A stretch of DNA of 64,000 nt from Hybos culiciformis (taxonomy: Eukaryota; Arthropoda; Insecta; Diptera; Hybotidae): positions 121,753,812-121,817,811 of the forward strand of contig OZ023273.1 of the NCBI GenBank assembly GCA_964007475.1. Direction: 5' to 3'. Under the pieces are notes generated by a model that saw only the letters and a list, made by a program, of their open reading frames with translations, had not been told where the DNA came from and did no database searches. Below, piece after piece: positions 10,101 through 20,373 of this stretch (position 1 is the stretch's first letter; the number at the start of each line of letters is the position of its first letter). Made by a program: the position numbers and the translations under genes.

Positions 10101-11070
10101 AAATGTTAGCTTTCAAAATTATAATTTTGTGGATTTTACTTTTTAAAATCAAATGTTAAATTTAATTACAATTAAATAAGCCATAAAGACTAAAAAATTA
10201 ACCATAAAGGCTACTGTGAAATTTATTATCTTCCGGCTAAAAAAAAAAGGATATATATACCATTATTTGCCATCTCATCACGCTTGGTGAAAAGGAAATA
10301 AATAGCGAACATCATTTTATTCATATTCAAAGTAAAAGTATAATTTAAATCAATTTAAAAAGATTAGTTTAAAATTGTAAAAATATTAATAATTCGATTT
10401 TGAATTTAGATAAGATTATTAAAATTTACATAAAATTGAGTGTTCTATTGGATATATAAATTGTATTTACTAAATATTATATATATGTATAATTTTGCAT
10501 GCATGATGCATTTGAATTGATTTTACGCTTAATTCTTGAGTTAATAATTTGCTGCAAACTATTTTAAGTTATTTTTTCATACACATCCAAATCTTAATTT
10601 CCCTATAATGCTTAACAGGATATGGTTTAAATAAAATACAACTATTTACAAGGTAAAGTGTTTATTCAATTTATTTTGTTGTCAAAAAAAAGTATTAATT
10701 AATGTTTTTGAATATATAATTAGGTTAAAATACTCAGTGATCGAAATTCTACTTATTTTTAGGAATACACGTTAATTGCAATAAATAAGTAGAAAAAAAT
10801 TATAATTTTAGTTCGCGATTAATTATTTTGTATTTAAATCAGATCAAATAAGACAATAAAAGATAGTAAGTGAGATCCAAAGTCCTTTAAATCGATCACA
10901 GAGTTTTTATCCTGATTAATTTTTTACATGTCAGAAATTTAATATCTAATTATTTTTATATACCAATATATATTAATAATTAATATTTTCATTGCAGTTG
11001 TGAAACAGCATCAGTTGCATCAGATCTGACTAGAATGTATGTTAGTGATGAAGATACTGTTAATAATTAA
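1020..11070 (+). CDS. tim: Circadian clock protein TIMELESS, complete, 15 coding exons
   Basis: TIM is the light-sensitive partner of PERIOD: it stabilises PER, enters the nucleus with it to repress CLOCK-CYCLE, and is degraded after light activates CRYPTOCHROME. Joined exons: 1020-1116, 1358-2520, 2692-3014, 3138-3279, 3413-3927, 4169-4367, 4519-4646, 4754-4907, 5059-5235, 5333-5519, 5692-5892, 6334-6487, 6566-6691, 7350-7655, 10998-11070. They total 3945 nt and 1314 residues with phase kept at every junction. Residues 1-260 form the start of the helical TIMELESS domain, 261-300 the serine-rich phosphorylation block, and 516-526 a basic patch [11 protein letters not shown]. Residues 528-1096 form the second helical-repeat half, and the C-terminus keeps [12 protein letters not shown]. 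The start has A at -3 and G at +4. Drosophila TIM is about 1400 residues. Its long acidic tract after the serine block has no counterpart here. These features separate it from timeout. Confidence 0.96.
1358..2520 (+). CDS. tim: tim exon 2 (residues 33-420), helical domain and serine-rich block
   Basis: The acceptor TTTTTCAG closes at 1357 and the donor GTAATT opens at 2521. The exon encodes the conserved core with [29 protein letters not shown] and [18 protein letters not shown]. Then comes the serine-rich region (residues 261-300) with [14 protein letters not shown] and [10 protein letters not shown]. In Drosophila this segment is phosphorylated by CK2 and SHAGGY and sets nuclear entry timing. 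The tail of the exon is charged and poorly conserved. Confidence 0.96.
2692..3014 (+). CDS. tim: tim exon 3 (residues 421-528), NLS-containing linker
   Basis: The acceptor TTTTTTCTCTAG closes at 2691 and the donor GTAAGT opens at 3015. It encodes [19 protein letters not shown] and [13 protein letters not shown], both close to Drosophila TIM. It ends in the basic patch [11 protein letters not shown] (residues 516-526), which matches the known TIM nuclear localisation signal. Confidence 0.94.
3138..3279 (+). CDS. tim: tim exon 4 (residues 528-575)
   Basis: Runs from an acceptor ending CAACCAG to a GTAAGT donor. It encodes [14 protein letters not shown] and [13 protein letters not shown], the start of the second helical region that binds PER in Drosophila. 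Confidence 0.94.
3413..3927 (+). CDS. tim: tim exon 5 (residues 576-747)
   Basis: The acceptor is TTATTTATAG and the donor GTAAGT. It encodes [30 protein letters not shown] and [19 protein letters not shown], all strongly conserved. A TTTTAG at 3377-3382 is an unused weaker acceptor. The chosen site restores the conserved residues with no extra sequence. Confidence 0.94.
4169..4367 (+). CDS. tim: tim exon 6 (residues 747-813)
   Basis: The acceptor is CATTTCAG and the donor GTAAGT. It encodes [20 protein letters not shown] and [14 protein letters not shown] sequence (here [15 protein letters not shown]), conserved in TIM. Confidence 0.94.
4519..4646 (+). CDS. tim: tim exon 7 (residues 814-856)
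   Basis: The acceptor is TTTTCCAG. It opens [14 protein letters not shown] and ends at a weak donor GTTTGT. Phase continues exactly into exon 8. Confidence 0.9.
4754..4907 (+). CDS. tim: tim exon 8 (residues 856-907)
   Basis: The acceptor is TTTTTCAG. It encodes [18 protein letters not shown] and [11 protein letters not shown]. The donor GTGGAA is far from consensus, yet the frame and the homologous sequence continue at exon 9. Confidence 0.92.
5059..5235 (+). CDS. tim: tim exon 9 (residues 908-966)
   Basis: The acceptor ends TTTTAAG and the donor is GTGAGT. It encodes [20 protein letters not shown] and then [14 protein letters not shown], matching the Drosophila TTESGIEIKE segment. Confidence 0.93.
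5333..5519 (+). CDS. tim: tim exon 10 (residues 967-1029)
   Basis: The acceptor is CTTTTTAG and the donor GTAAGT. It encodes [33 protein letters not shown] and SVPFHCI. Phase 1 at the donor is completed by the first two bases of exon 11. Confidence 0.92.
5692..5892 (+). CDS. tim: tim exon 11 (residues 1029-1096)
   Basis: The acceptor is TTATTTCAG. It encodes [35 protein letters not shown] and [13 protein letters not shown]. The donor GTATTA at 5893 is weak. I chose it because it alone joins in phase to exon 12 and recreates the LGPxDK...KFD wording of other TIM proteins. Reading through the donor gives nine more residues and a stop (see the intron 11 entry). Confidence 0.85.
5893..5970 (+). 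other. tim: Intron 11 read-through: in-frame stop and poly(A) signal
   Basis: If the weak exon 11 donor is skipped, the frame continues SIINNHTYL and stops at TAA 5919-5921. A canonical AATAAA follows at 5965-5970. This is the layout of an alternative terminal exon giving a TIM of about 1104 residues that lacks exons 12-15. The adjacent run of A bases could also mislead oligo-dT-primed cDNA, so RNA evidence must be judged with care. Confidence 0.4.
6334..6487 (+). CDS. tim: tim exon 12 (residues 1096-1147)
   Basis: The acceptor is TTTATTTCAG and the donor GTAAGT. Two of three frames contain early stops; the third reads [15 protein letters not shown] and ends [14 protein letters not shown], matching the Drosophila PKTKHCNSIIR segment. 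Confidence 0.9.
6566..6691 (+). CDS. tim: tim exon 13 (residues 1147-1189)
   Basis: The acceptor is ATGTTTCAG and the donor GTAAGA. It encodes [19 protein letters not shown], the conserved [12 protein letters not shown] motif of TIM. Confidence 0.93.
7350..7655 (+). CDS. tim: tim exon 14 (residues 1189-1291), variable serine-rich tail
   Basis: The acceptor is TCTGTTCAG and the donor GTAAGT. The encoded segment is low-complexity, rich in S, T, D and N, and poorly conserved, as in other TIM proteins. Codons at the donor read AAT ATG TAA, so any transcript retaining the next intron stops at 7657-7659. Confidence 0.88.
7656..10997 (+). other. tim: Last tim intron, 3.3 kb
   Basis: Bounded by GTAAGT and ATTGCAG. 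I found no additional exon that fits the phase (two bases carried). It holds AT-rich sequence, an (ATTA)n run near 9900 and a short poly-A tract near 8447. It is the largest intron of the gene; all others are under 700 bp. Confidence 0.8.
10998..11070 (+). CDS. tim: tim exon 15, last coding exon (residues 1291-1314)
   Basis: The acceptor is ATTGCAG. It encodes [19 protein letters not shown] followed by TVNN and TAA at 11068-11070. The Drosophila protein ends with nearly the same motif ([15 protein letters not shown]), so this distant exon is firmly part of tim. The C-terminal part of TIM is known as a cytoplasmic localisation region. Confidence 0.94.
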
Positions 11071-11077
11071 GAAATCT

Positions 11078-11083
11078 AATAAA
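11078..11083 (+). terminator. tim: Candidate tim poly(A) signal
   Basis: AATAAA eight bases after the stop codon. Further AATAAA hexamers occur downstream in this AT-rich DNA (for example near 11343), so the 3' UTR may be longer. Confidence 0.35.
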
Positions 11084-13313
11084 AACTTTGTTTTGAAAAT
11101 TTTTTAAGAAATACGATTATTTATCTTTTTTGTTTTTACATTTTAAACAGTACAAAATGGACATTATTTTTAAAAGGTTGTCTTCGTGTAAAATCTGATA
11201 ACACTGTAATTCAGTTTTGTTAATTAAATCATTGTGCATACTTGTCAAATGATACCCGTGAACGGTTTGTTCTTTCAATAATCCATGTTCACTCAAAACA
11301 ATTAAAGATTGGAGTAAATTAAATTTTTTTTTCTTACTTTTAAAATAAATATTATATAAGCATTTGCAAATAAAAATATCATTTTAATTTCGTTCTTTTC
11401 AATGAATTTTTTTTTATGTCAAATTGCTTTCTAGTTAAATAAATTGTTTTACAAAAGCATTGATTTTGTTTCCACAATGAAACTTTTGGCATAATGAATG
11501 TATTTATTTTGTTAAAAGGTTCAAAAAACCCCTACTTTTGCAAAATAATTTATTATGATGCAATCAAATTTATTGATATTTCCATAAGATTATGTAGAAT
11601 TATCTTTAAGTACAATGCTGTGAAATGAACATTTTTCGATTTGGATATACACATTTCGATTCCGACCCTTATATTTACTTTGCTTAGACGGCATGTCGGT
11701 AAAACACAAATTACCAAAGTAATGAAATCTTGATATTTAAATATAAAACTTTCAAGCTTCCTGATACAAAATTAATTTTATAGTACCATTTGCTTGCAAT
11801 TACAGGTAAAAATTCTAAATATTTTTAAACAAATTTACTGACCAAACACCAAGACAAAGCTTAAAAAATATGTTGATAATTTAGCGAAACGTTGATGTAG
11901 TAAGTAAAACTATAAATTAATTTAAATTGATACAACACCTTAAAATTTAATAAAAACTATTTATTATATATTTATTACACACATATACAATTAATATTAT
12001 ATCAACATAGGTATTCTAAGATAATTTTAAAGAGCCAATCGTTTATACTTAAATAATATAATTTCAAAAATTATTTTAAATTTCATAATATTATATAAAT
12101 TCATAATACATATTATATATATGAGAGAAGAAAACATTTTTACAAACACACAAACGTGGGATGAATGGTTTAATTTTATTAATTTACCTCAACTCAATTA
12201 TAAAATAAATTTTAGAGGTATGATGTGCTTATATTTATTTCGGACATTGTGAGGAGAAAATATTTTAAATTAAAAAAAAAACGTATCTTAATTTGATCGC
12301 TATAAATTTTTTTGTTCCCCCATATGGTTTAATTATTTATACATTCTGTATATTTATTGAATATCAAGAAATACCAAAACTAAATTCATTTGTTTATCTA
12401 GAACTCCGACACGCATTAAACTCAATATTAACTTAACATTCTATATCAAAAATCATTTTTCAAATGCCCTTTCACCTAAATTCCGATAATATTCAAATAA
12501 AATTGTTTCTTCAAAGCAATCAGCGTTTATTGACTACATCTTAGCTTATTATTAAGGTAGTTTTGATTGCTCTATAATGTACTTTAGATAGTTTTTTTTA
12601 TTTGTTTTGATTAAAGCTTTATTGTATTCAATTTTAAAATTATATTCAATTTTCAAATTTCGTGTATTAAATAATTTTCAAATTTTAACTTTATCAAATT
12701 GTCCTAAAATAAGACAAAATGTATTTTTAAATTAAAAGTACCAAAGTTTTAAGGTCAGAAATTATATGAACTGTACAATACAGCTCTGCGGACCTTGAAA
12801 TTTTGTTAAAATAGTTCTAAATTTTTTAAGATTAAACAAACTAAATAAATGCTTTAAATAAGATCTTATATGATTATGTTATCCTTATGAGTAAAGTGGA
12901 AAGATTTTATTAATAAACAAAATTAATGTATTTATCGATGTTATATAAATTAAATAAAAATGTTAAAAAATATATTTATTCATTTATTTTTAAATTTTTA
13001 AGAAGAGATTGAAATTTGAACCAAATTTGAACCAACAAAATTTAATTCAAATTTGGCCAAAAACATCAAATGCTCGATGAGTGACTAATATTTGGATACG
13101 TGTACAACTCAAATGCCATAGGTAGTAAAATAAAAAATATTAACAAATTTTTTTACGAGCATTATATTGAAATATAATTAAAAAAATATTTAGTTAGGAA
13201 GGTAGAGTTTTGTTTTTATAAAATTATGCTTAGTTAATGAAAATTGCTAATCAAGGTTTTGAGTTAACGTTCATAACATATTTTTTATTTATATTAAAAA
13301 CAGTAGCATTTGA
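11084..13313. other. Intergenic AT-rich stretch after tim
   Basis: I see no coding exon, RNA gene or element ends here; part may be tim 3' UTR. The sequence is AT-rich with short homopolymers only. Confidence 0.6.
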
Positions 13314-13317
13314 AAAC

Positions 13318-14024
13318 TGTAAAGGAAAAAATTGTTTTTATTTAATGGAATGTTTCTATTGACTTTCTTCTTTATGGTTATTTATCTTATGATGGATCAT
13401 GGGTTGGACATCTATGTTGTCCAAGACATCTAAGGCCTATTGAATTCCCTAATCCATAATGACCACTAGCATGTCATTATGGAGATCCTATTGTCTAGGC
13501 TGTATTCAGCCGTATGTCCTATTAGAGCGGGACGCGCTTTCGTTTTGGCTTAAGAGCCGGATATTCCATTTTTAGCTTGGAACAGCTTGGTATATTTGAT
13601 AGGCTTACCAAGCCTTGTTATCCGTATTATATTGCTCGGAAAGCTATCTTACCTGTATTGTATAGCTCAGGGAAGCCGTTTAATAAAAGTGAGATATCTA
13701 TTTGAGATCAAATTTCAATCTGGATTTTATTCTAAAAACTTATCATATTTATACAAAATCTTATATACTAAAAATTCTTAAATTCTATATACAATTTATC
13801 TACATAATAATAAATTTTTATATACAATATTATTTACTAATATCAGATTCATACCAAATTATTATTTTTATTATTTTGACTTATTAATTAGTGATTGGTC
13901 ACCCAATCAAATTTATTATAATTTACCGTAATCTTAATTCTATATTATTTTAGGGTTCAACAAGATTTTAATAATTTTATCAATTTAGTTTTATTTTAAT
14001 TTTGGTAATGATAATATCATTACA
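13318..14024 (+). repeat. Left LTR, 707 bp
   Basis: Starts TGTAAAGG and ends CATTACA, with a 5-bp terminal inversion TGTAA/TTACA. It contains AATAAA at 13682-13687. Its first 240 bp or so differ from the right LTR at many sites, but the rest is identical. The open frames inside it are repeated exactly in the right LTR and are not genes. Confidence 0.85.
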
Positions 14025-15663
14025 TCCTTTCCCTTTTAGAAAAAAAAATTTTATGATTTTTTAGGAAATAAGAAAATTTTTATATTTTTAAAATTTTTTT
14101 TGAATTTGAATTTGTGGTGTTTGTTACAAATAATAATTAATGTTAATGTTATTTTTTGAATTTGAATTTGTGGTGTTTGTTACAAATAATAATTAATGTT
14201 AATGTTATTTTTTGAATTTGAATTTGTGGTGTTTGTTACAAATAATAATTAATGTTAATGTTATTTTTTGAATTTGAATTTGTGGTGTTTGTTACAGACA
14301 ATGATTAATGTTACGATTGAAACTTTTTTTTTTGTAATTGAATCTTATTATTTTTATTTTATTTTTATAATTGTTCTTTTAATGAATGTTCCCTTTTTTT
14401 TTTTTTTTTTTTTTTTTGTTTAATTTGTGTATTATATCTCTGGTATATCAATTATATAACTATTCCTAGAGTTATCTATTTACTCAGGACAAGTGTCTCA
14501 TGGACATATAATTCAGTGCTAATATCTCTAGTCGACTGATTTAGTTTGAATTAATCATTAATCTCAAAACTAATTAATGCGGAGAATTTCATCTATTAGA
14601 AATCTCGGCCTAAATATTCCGTCAATTGGAAATTTCATCAATTGGGAATTTATACAATAATAAAAGAGTGCCTAATGACTCTTATTGCCAATATCCTAAA
14701 TTATTCATTCTTATTTTCAATAAATTTCGTAAATAGTTCATTGGTGACAGACTTATCTGTTCCAGTATCAATTATGAATTTTATTGGATAATGATGATTA
14801 ACTTATACATTTGGATATAAATGTGGGCATTTAAATTTGATTTTGATCAGTGATGTTTGTTTCCTGATCTCAGAGAAAAAAATTTTTTGTGTGTAAACTA
14901 TTCTTAGGGATATGCAATTTCAAATCAATCGTAATATTAAATAATTTTGTCTAAGTGAAAATATTTGATGTGTCATATTATTGTGACGTATCATTTAAAA
15001 ATTTTTATAATGGATAGATAATGAGTAATTTCTTTTTGTATTTAAGAAGAAAGTTTTTTTTTTTGTTAAAAGAATTTGATAGACAAGTGTTTTTTTTTTT
15101 TTTTTTTTTTTTGTCTATTGAAAAAAAATTTAATAGGATGTTCGTAATATAATTTTATATTTGTGTTAATTCTAAAATTTTTTAGGGTGTTCTTAAGTAA
15201 CATTCTTATAATTTTTTGAAAATTTTTTGATTTAAAAATTTATTTATATATTTCATGTAAAATTTATATAACCTAATTATTTTGTAAAAATTTGTTATTT
15301 TTATAATAATATAGTAAAAAAAAATATACATTTTTTTTTTGTAAAATTTAATATTTATATATATATAATTATCTCTTGTGAATTTCATTTATATAATTTT
15401 TTTTGTAAAATTTCATATTTATATATAATTATTTTTCTTGTGAATTTCTTTTATTTTTAATATACATTTCTTTTTTTTTTTATAATTTCATAGAAAAAAA
15501 AATATTTATTTTTGACAATATATCGTATTTTAAAAAATTTTTAATTTTTATTTTTTGTGTTCTCTATGCGGTTAAAATTTTTGTTGAACATTTTGTTCCA
15601 TCTTTTAAAATTTATGGTTATTTTGGTTCTGTATTATATAATTTGCGGTTTGCAGGATCGCCA
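14025..15663 (+). mobile_element. Interior of the LTR element, non-coding
   Basis: Contains a 56-bp tandem array (separate entry), long poly-T tracts near 14391-14417 and 15090-15112, and an AT-rich remainder. A stretch around 14460-14760 is less AT-rich and could be a decayed coding remnant, but no frame stays open. Confidence 0.7.
14101..14315 (+). repeat. 56-bp tandem repeat, about 3.8 copies
   Basis: Units start at 14101, 14157, 14213 and 14269, each beginning TGAATTTGAATTTGTGGTG and continuing with TTTGTTACA. The first three are identical over their length; the fourth diverges after GTTACA and is partial. It lies near the left end of the interior. Confidence 0.95.
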
Positions 15664-16370
15664 TGTAAAGGAAAAAATTTGTTTTTTATTTAACGGAAAG
15701 TTTTTATTGACTTTCTTCTTTATGGTTATTTTTGTTGATGGATCTTGGGATGGACATCTGTGCTGTCCAAGACATCTAAGGCCTAATGAATTCCCTAATC
15801 CATAATGACCACTAGCATGTCATTATGGAGATCCTACTGTCTAGGCTGTATTCAGCCGGTTTGTCCTATTAGAGCGGGACGCGCTTTCGTTTTGGCTAAG
15901 AGCCGGATATTCCATTTTTAGCTTGGAACAGCTTGGTATATTTGATAGGCTTACCAAGCCTTGTTATCCGTATTATATTGCTCGGAAAGCTATCTTACCT
16001 GTATTGTATAGCTCAGGGAAGCCGTTTAATAAAAGTGAGATATCTATTTGAGATCAAATTTCAATCTGGATTTTATTCTAAAAACTTATCATATTTATAC
16101 AAAATCTTATATACTAAAAATTCTTAAATTCTATATACAATTTATCTACATAATAATAAATTTTTATATACAATATTATTTACTAATATCAGATTCATAC
16201 CAAATTATTATTTTTATTATTTTGACTTATTAATTAGTGATTGGTCACCCAATCAAATTTATTATAATTTACCGTAATCTTAATTCTATATTATTTTAGG
16301 GTTCAACAAGATTTTAATAATTTTATCAATTTAGTTTTATTTTAATTTTGGTAATGATAATATCATTACA
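15664..16370 (+). repeat. Right LTR, 707 bp
   Basis: Same ends and length as the left LTR, with AATAAA at 16028-16033. It is followed by the AAAC target duplication. Confidence 0.85.
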
Positions 16371-16374
16371 AAAC

Positions 16375-19319
16375 AAATGGCAACAGTTCAAGGTTTAAAA
16401 TTGTTTTCTTAAAATAAATTTGTCACAAATGGTTTTTTTTTTAAGAAAAGAATATGGAAAATTATTTTAAACCTCCTTCATAATAGTTTTTTGAACAGTT
16501 CAATTAACAATTAAGTGTTATTTACAGTTAAATTAGATGAAAAATCCGATCTTTATTCAATTTATTTTTATTCGCCTTTAAAGATAAAGAACTTGAATTA
16601 TTGAGAAACTTAAACATGAGCGGTCATTTGGATAAATGATTAAAAGAAAGCTTTGTTGTCAACTAGAGAACTATAATTTGGCACCATATATTATTTTTAC
16701 ATTTTGCAATAATTAAATTTAAGTATAAGACTTGCTTTACGCAAAAAAAATTATTACTTTCGGCTCAAACAGCAGAATCTAGGATAGTCGTTATTCTAAT
16801 AGTTAGTGAGTCTTCGGAAAATCACGTAAATATAAAGAATACCAAAATTTACTTAAAAAATTTGGAAGAGAATCAATATAAAAAAGTTTAACTTAAAAAA
16901 TAATTGATAAATTGTAATATGTACGTAAATAGAATTCACTAAAAAATTGCGCTACAAAATCAATAAAATAGAGTTAAAACGTGAAACTATAAGAAGATTT
17001 AAATATTCTCATTTATAATACATGCAAATTAAAATAAGAGTAAGTTTTTTTTATTATAAAGTTTAATAGCCCTGATGTACCACTTTAAAAACGTGACCAA
17101 AACTTTTCTTGAATGTTTTTTTATTACTTTTTTTTTTCAAAAGAAAAAATGGCATGTTGTGCAGATTTTCAACATATTATCTATTTTTTTTTTAACAAAA
17201 AAAAATTATTATTTATTGCTCGAAAAGACAAATAATAATGATACCATTCAAGATTTTATTTTTATTAAAGATAATGTTATGATTTTCCAAGTGGACCAAA
17301 CTAGCATTTAGGCATAATGTGATGAAAAACGTTTTTCAACATATTATTTCCCATAAGAATTAAGTATAAATAAGTTACAAGGTAAATTGAGCACAATTGA
17401 AACAAATAATAAAAATTTGAAACTTAGAATAACGACGTGATCACAGAATGACATCAAAATGGACGTGTGCCTCATAGGAGGTATTAGAAAGATTTCGATA
17501 ACATTTACGTACATAAAAACCATTGATGAACAATTTATCTAGAACGACCTCCGATATTATGAAACCTTAAAATGCTATAATTAAATTAATAAATGTTCAG
17601 TCAAGAAGTTATTTAAAAATTGTAAAAAAAAAGAATTATTAAAATATGAATTTTCCTGCCGAATTTTAAATGTTAAAAAGTATTGAAAAACTAAAAATGA
17701 CATGAAAGGTGAAATTTATTGTTGCATCATTGTTATGTAACTCGAAAATTTTTCAACAGTTTATAGTAAGGATTATAATTTTATATGATTTTATATTGTG
17801 TTTCAATTTTTACGCGTTCAAATATAATAGCATAATAATAATTTTCATGATGAGTGTAAGTGTAACCATTAACAAACAAAAAATAATTTAAGACCGTAAT
17901 TGAGTTTTGACCATTTTATAAATATTTTAATTTTTATATTTTTTGTACATGTATACAATAACGTATCCACTTAGGAAGAAGTATTGTGCAAATAGATATC
18001 GACAGTGATAAATAAAGGCATATTTCGAGATCAAGACAGAAGTTTTTATAGATGATGATTTTATAGATATTAAATTTAAACATATTTAGTATACGTTTTC
18101 GCTCAAAATCAATGTTCCATGAGTCATCAACGTATGGGGTGAAAGCTAAAATTCCTAAAAATTATAAAATATTTATGTTCTAATACAGTAAACAAATTAG
18201 TTAAATAAACAAAGATATTAATTTTATTATTTTTCAAGTAAAGAAGCAAAAATGTAACTTGTAACAAATTCAGTGGCTAAAATTAGAATGAATTTGAAAT
18301 GCTTTCAACTGAATACATACAACTTACAATGACAATTTTGATTGCACCTTTAAACATGTTGTTACATTAGCATTATTCAATTTTATAAATGTCAGTGGGC
18401 TATATATAATGCATGGATTTTGAAGAAAATTGAAATTCATTCACTGAAAAAATTGTTTTCACAGTAAATAAACATAATTAACATAAATTAATAATGTAAA
18501 TAAATAGAAGAAACTGAAATGTCGATCGTAATTCTATTACAAAACAGATAGATAATCTATTACGGCTAATCATTAACTATTGGCATTTGTAATGAGTTTT
18601 GTGGAATTCATATTTTAATAATTCCAATAATTAATAAGAAGAAGTAATTGTAAAGCTATAACTATTTCTAAAGTTGATTTTAGATGAAATAGTTTGCAAT
18701 TATCCTGAAAATTTGTTTATTTACTCACTCACAATTTTTAGTTATTTTTATTATTATATAAATTCTTTTTTTCTCAGTGAATGCTGTTAAAACGTATGAA
18801 AAATTTTATATTGACGTATGCAAATTTATTTCACATAAGTACAATTTAAACACTAAAAAAATGGACTTACCTTAAAGCAATAAAATTTGGAAAAGAAAAT
18901 ATTATCTAAGAAAATTCAAGTTATAAAAATTTCTGGGCGGAAAATTTGCGTAAAAGAAGTCCATAAATTTCTGTATCATTTATATCTGTATCATTTATAT
19001 CTGTATCATTTATATTTGTATGGAAATAATAATTTATAATCGAGTTTCAGGTACACGTTTTACTCAAATATATTATTTTAGTAACATTTATTAATAAAGT
19101 TTCTGACTTAAGTCTTTTGTTTTAACATTAGCAAATTGCGTATGAAATCTTAGTTAAAGTTTTTCTCAGAACAGTATGATTTTCGTTTATATATTATAAA
19201 TTATATATATATTTTTTTTATATATATTTTTTTTTATATATTATATATATTTTTTTTTAAATTTTTGATAAAAGCGTTTTGTTCGCAATCTGTAATTCTA
19301 TATTTTTTATCTTAAGAAG
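16375..19319. other. AT-rich non-coding stretch with a 15-bp tandem repeat
   Basis: No supported gene. A 15-bp unit CTGTATCATTTATAT is repeated three times at 18971-19015. TA/poly-T simple sequence occupies about 19190-19260. Confidence 0.6.
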
Positions 19320-19327
19320 GTCAGTAC

Positions 19328-20365
19328 TAGGGCTTCTCATTTCCCGCAATTTTCAAATCCCGGGATCCCGGGACAAAATTTTTCATATTCCCGGGATCCC
19401 GGGATCCCGGAATTTTTTTATAAGCCCAAATGAAACAAAAAATTATCTCATAAAATAATGCCATGCTTTCGATCCACTTCAACTTGACATGATGGGGTTA
19501 CCTAAGTTGATATTTTACATAATAAAAAAGGAAAATACTGCATTATAAAAAATTAGTTAACAACTTGAAATTTGCTTTCTAATCCTCAAACTTCGATTAT
19601 TTTAAATAAATTTTAATTCTATATATATTAAACTGCACTTATTTTTTTTTTAAATTCTATATACCGACTTCACTTCGTTTCCACAAACTTAGAAAGTCAA
19701 AATTGATCCACTTCCCGGTATCCAATCGAGCTTAAATTTCATTTAGCATTACACGCACACCTTTATATAAACTTCACATCCTGGTCTCCAAACTTAGTAA
19801 GTCAAAATAGATCCAATTTCCGGTATCCAATCGAGGTAAAATTTTGCACATAACTTTGTCGTCGATAGCAATATACTTTGGCATCACATACTCATCAACA
19901 AACACACACACACCTTTATATGAACTTCATATCAATTGCCTCGCATATAAAGGATTTATATCAAAAACTTTGTTTTTATGGGTTGTGTTTTTTCTATACC
20001 AAAATTGTATATTTTAATTTTAGCGTTATACTGAAACCGTGAATGAAATTTCGAGTATGTGATATATAAACATCAAAAGTTAGCATAGCACTAATAATGA
20101 AGGTCCCCCGTAATTGTATAGAAAATAATCTATATATTGTACTTAGCGCTATACTAACAGTATACGCCGCATTCAGCAATCACTTAATTAATTCTGTCTA
20201 GCTTAGATATTAACCTAAGCCTAAAATTTAGTGCAATCACTATTATATTTTTTAATTAAGTGGAAATCCCGGGATTTTTGGTTGAAATCCCGGGATTACG
20301 GGATTCAATTTTACCACCGGGATCCCGGGAAAACGGGATCCCGGGATCCCGTTTGAGAAGCCCTA
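19328..20365. mobile_element. Non-autonomous hAT-type DNA transposon
   Basis: The terminal inverted repeats TAGGGCTTCTCA...TGAGAAGCCCTA are flanked by the 8-bp duplication GTCAGTAC (19320-19327 and 20366-20373). TIRs starting TAGGG or CAGGG with 8-bp duplications are typical of hAT elements. Both ends carry clustered copies of the palindromic block CCCGGGATCCCGGG (about 19357-19412 on the left, 20265-20352 on the right), probable transposase-binding subterminal repeats. The 1038-bp element has no transposase frame. The interior has a 105-bp-offset duplication including GGTATCCAATCGAG. Confidence 0.9.
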
Positions 20366-20373
20366 GTCAGTAC

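Larger units (their letters stand above)
13318..16370 (+). mobile_element. LTR-bounded element without gag-pol (non-autonomous)
   Basis: Two direct repeats of exactly 707 bp (13318-14024 and 15664-16370) each start TGTAA and end TTACA. The pair is flanked by the 4-bp duplication AAAC (13314-13317, 16371-16374). That is the signature of an LTR retrotransposon insertion. The interior of 1639 bp has no gag, protease, reverse transcriptase or integrase reading frame. I see no clear tRNA primer site after the first LTR (it continues TCCTTTCCC) and no purine tract before the second. It therefore depends on another element's proteins (TRIM or LARD type) or is a decayed remnant. Orientation is inferred from the AATAAA in each LTR. 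Confidence 0.85.

Noticed and set aside
13587..13887. Two frames of 64 and 61 residues, found again identically at 15933-16233
   Set aside because: They lie inside the duplicated LTRs. Their identity comes from LTR duplication, and no domain or coding signal is visible.
14740..14790. A stretch that loosely resembles a degenerate retroviral-type protease active-site region
   Set aside because: No frame gives a proper D-T/S-G motif without frameshifts, and nothing around it reads as pol. Resemblance this weak is expected by chance.
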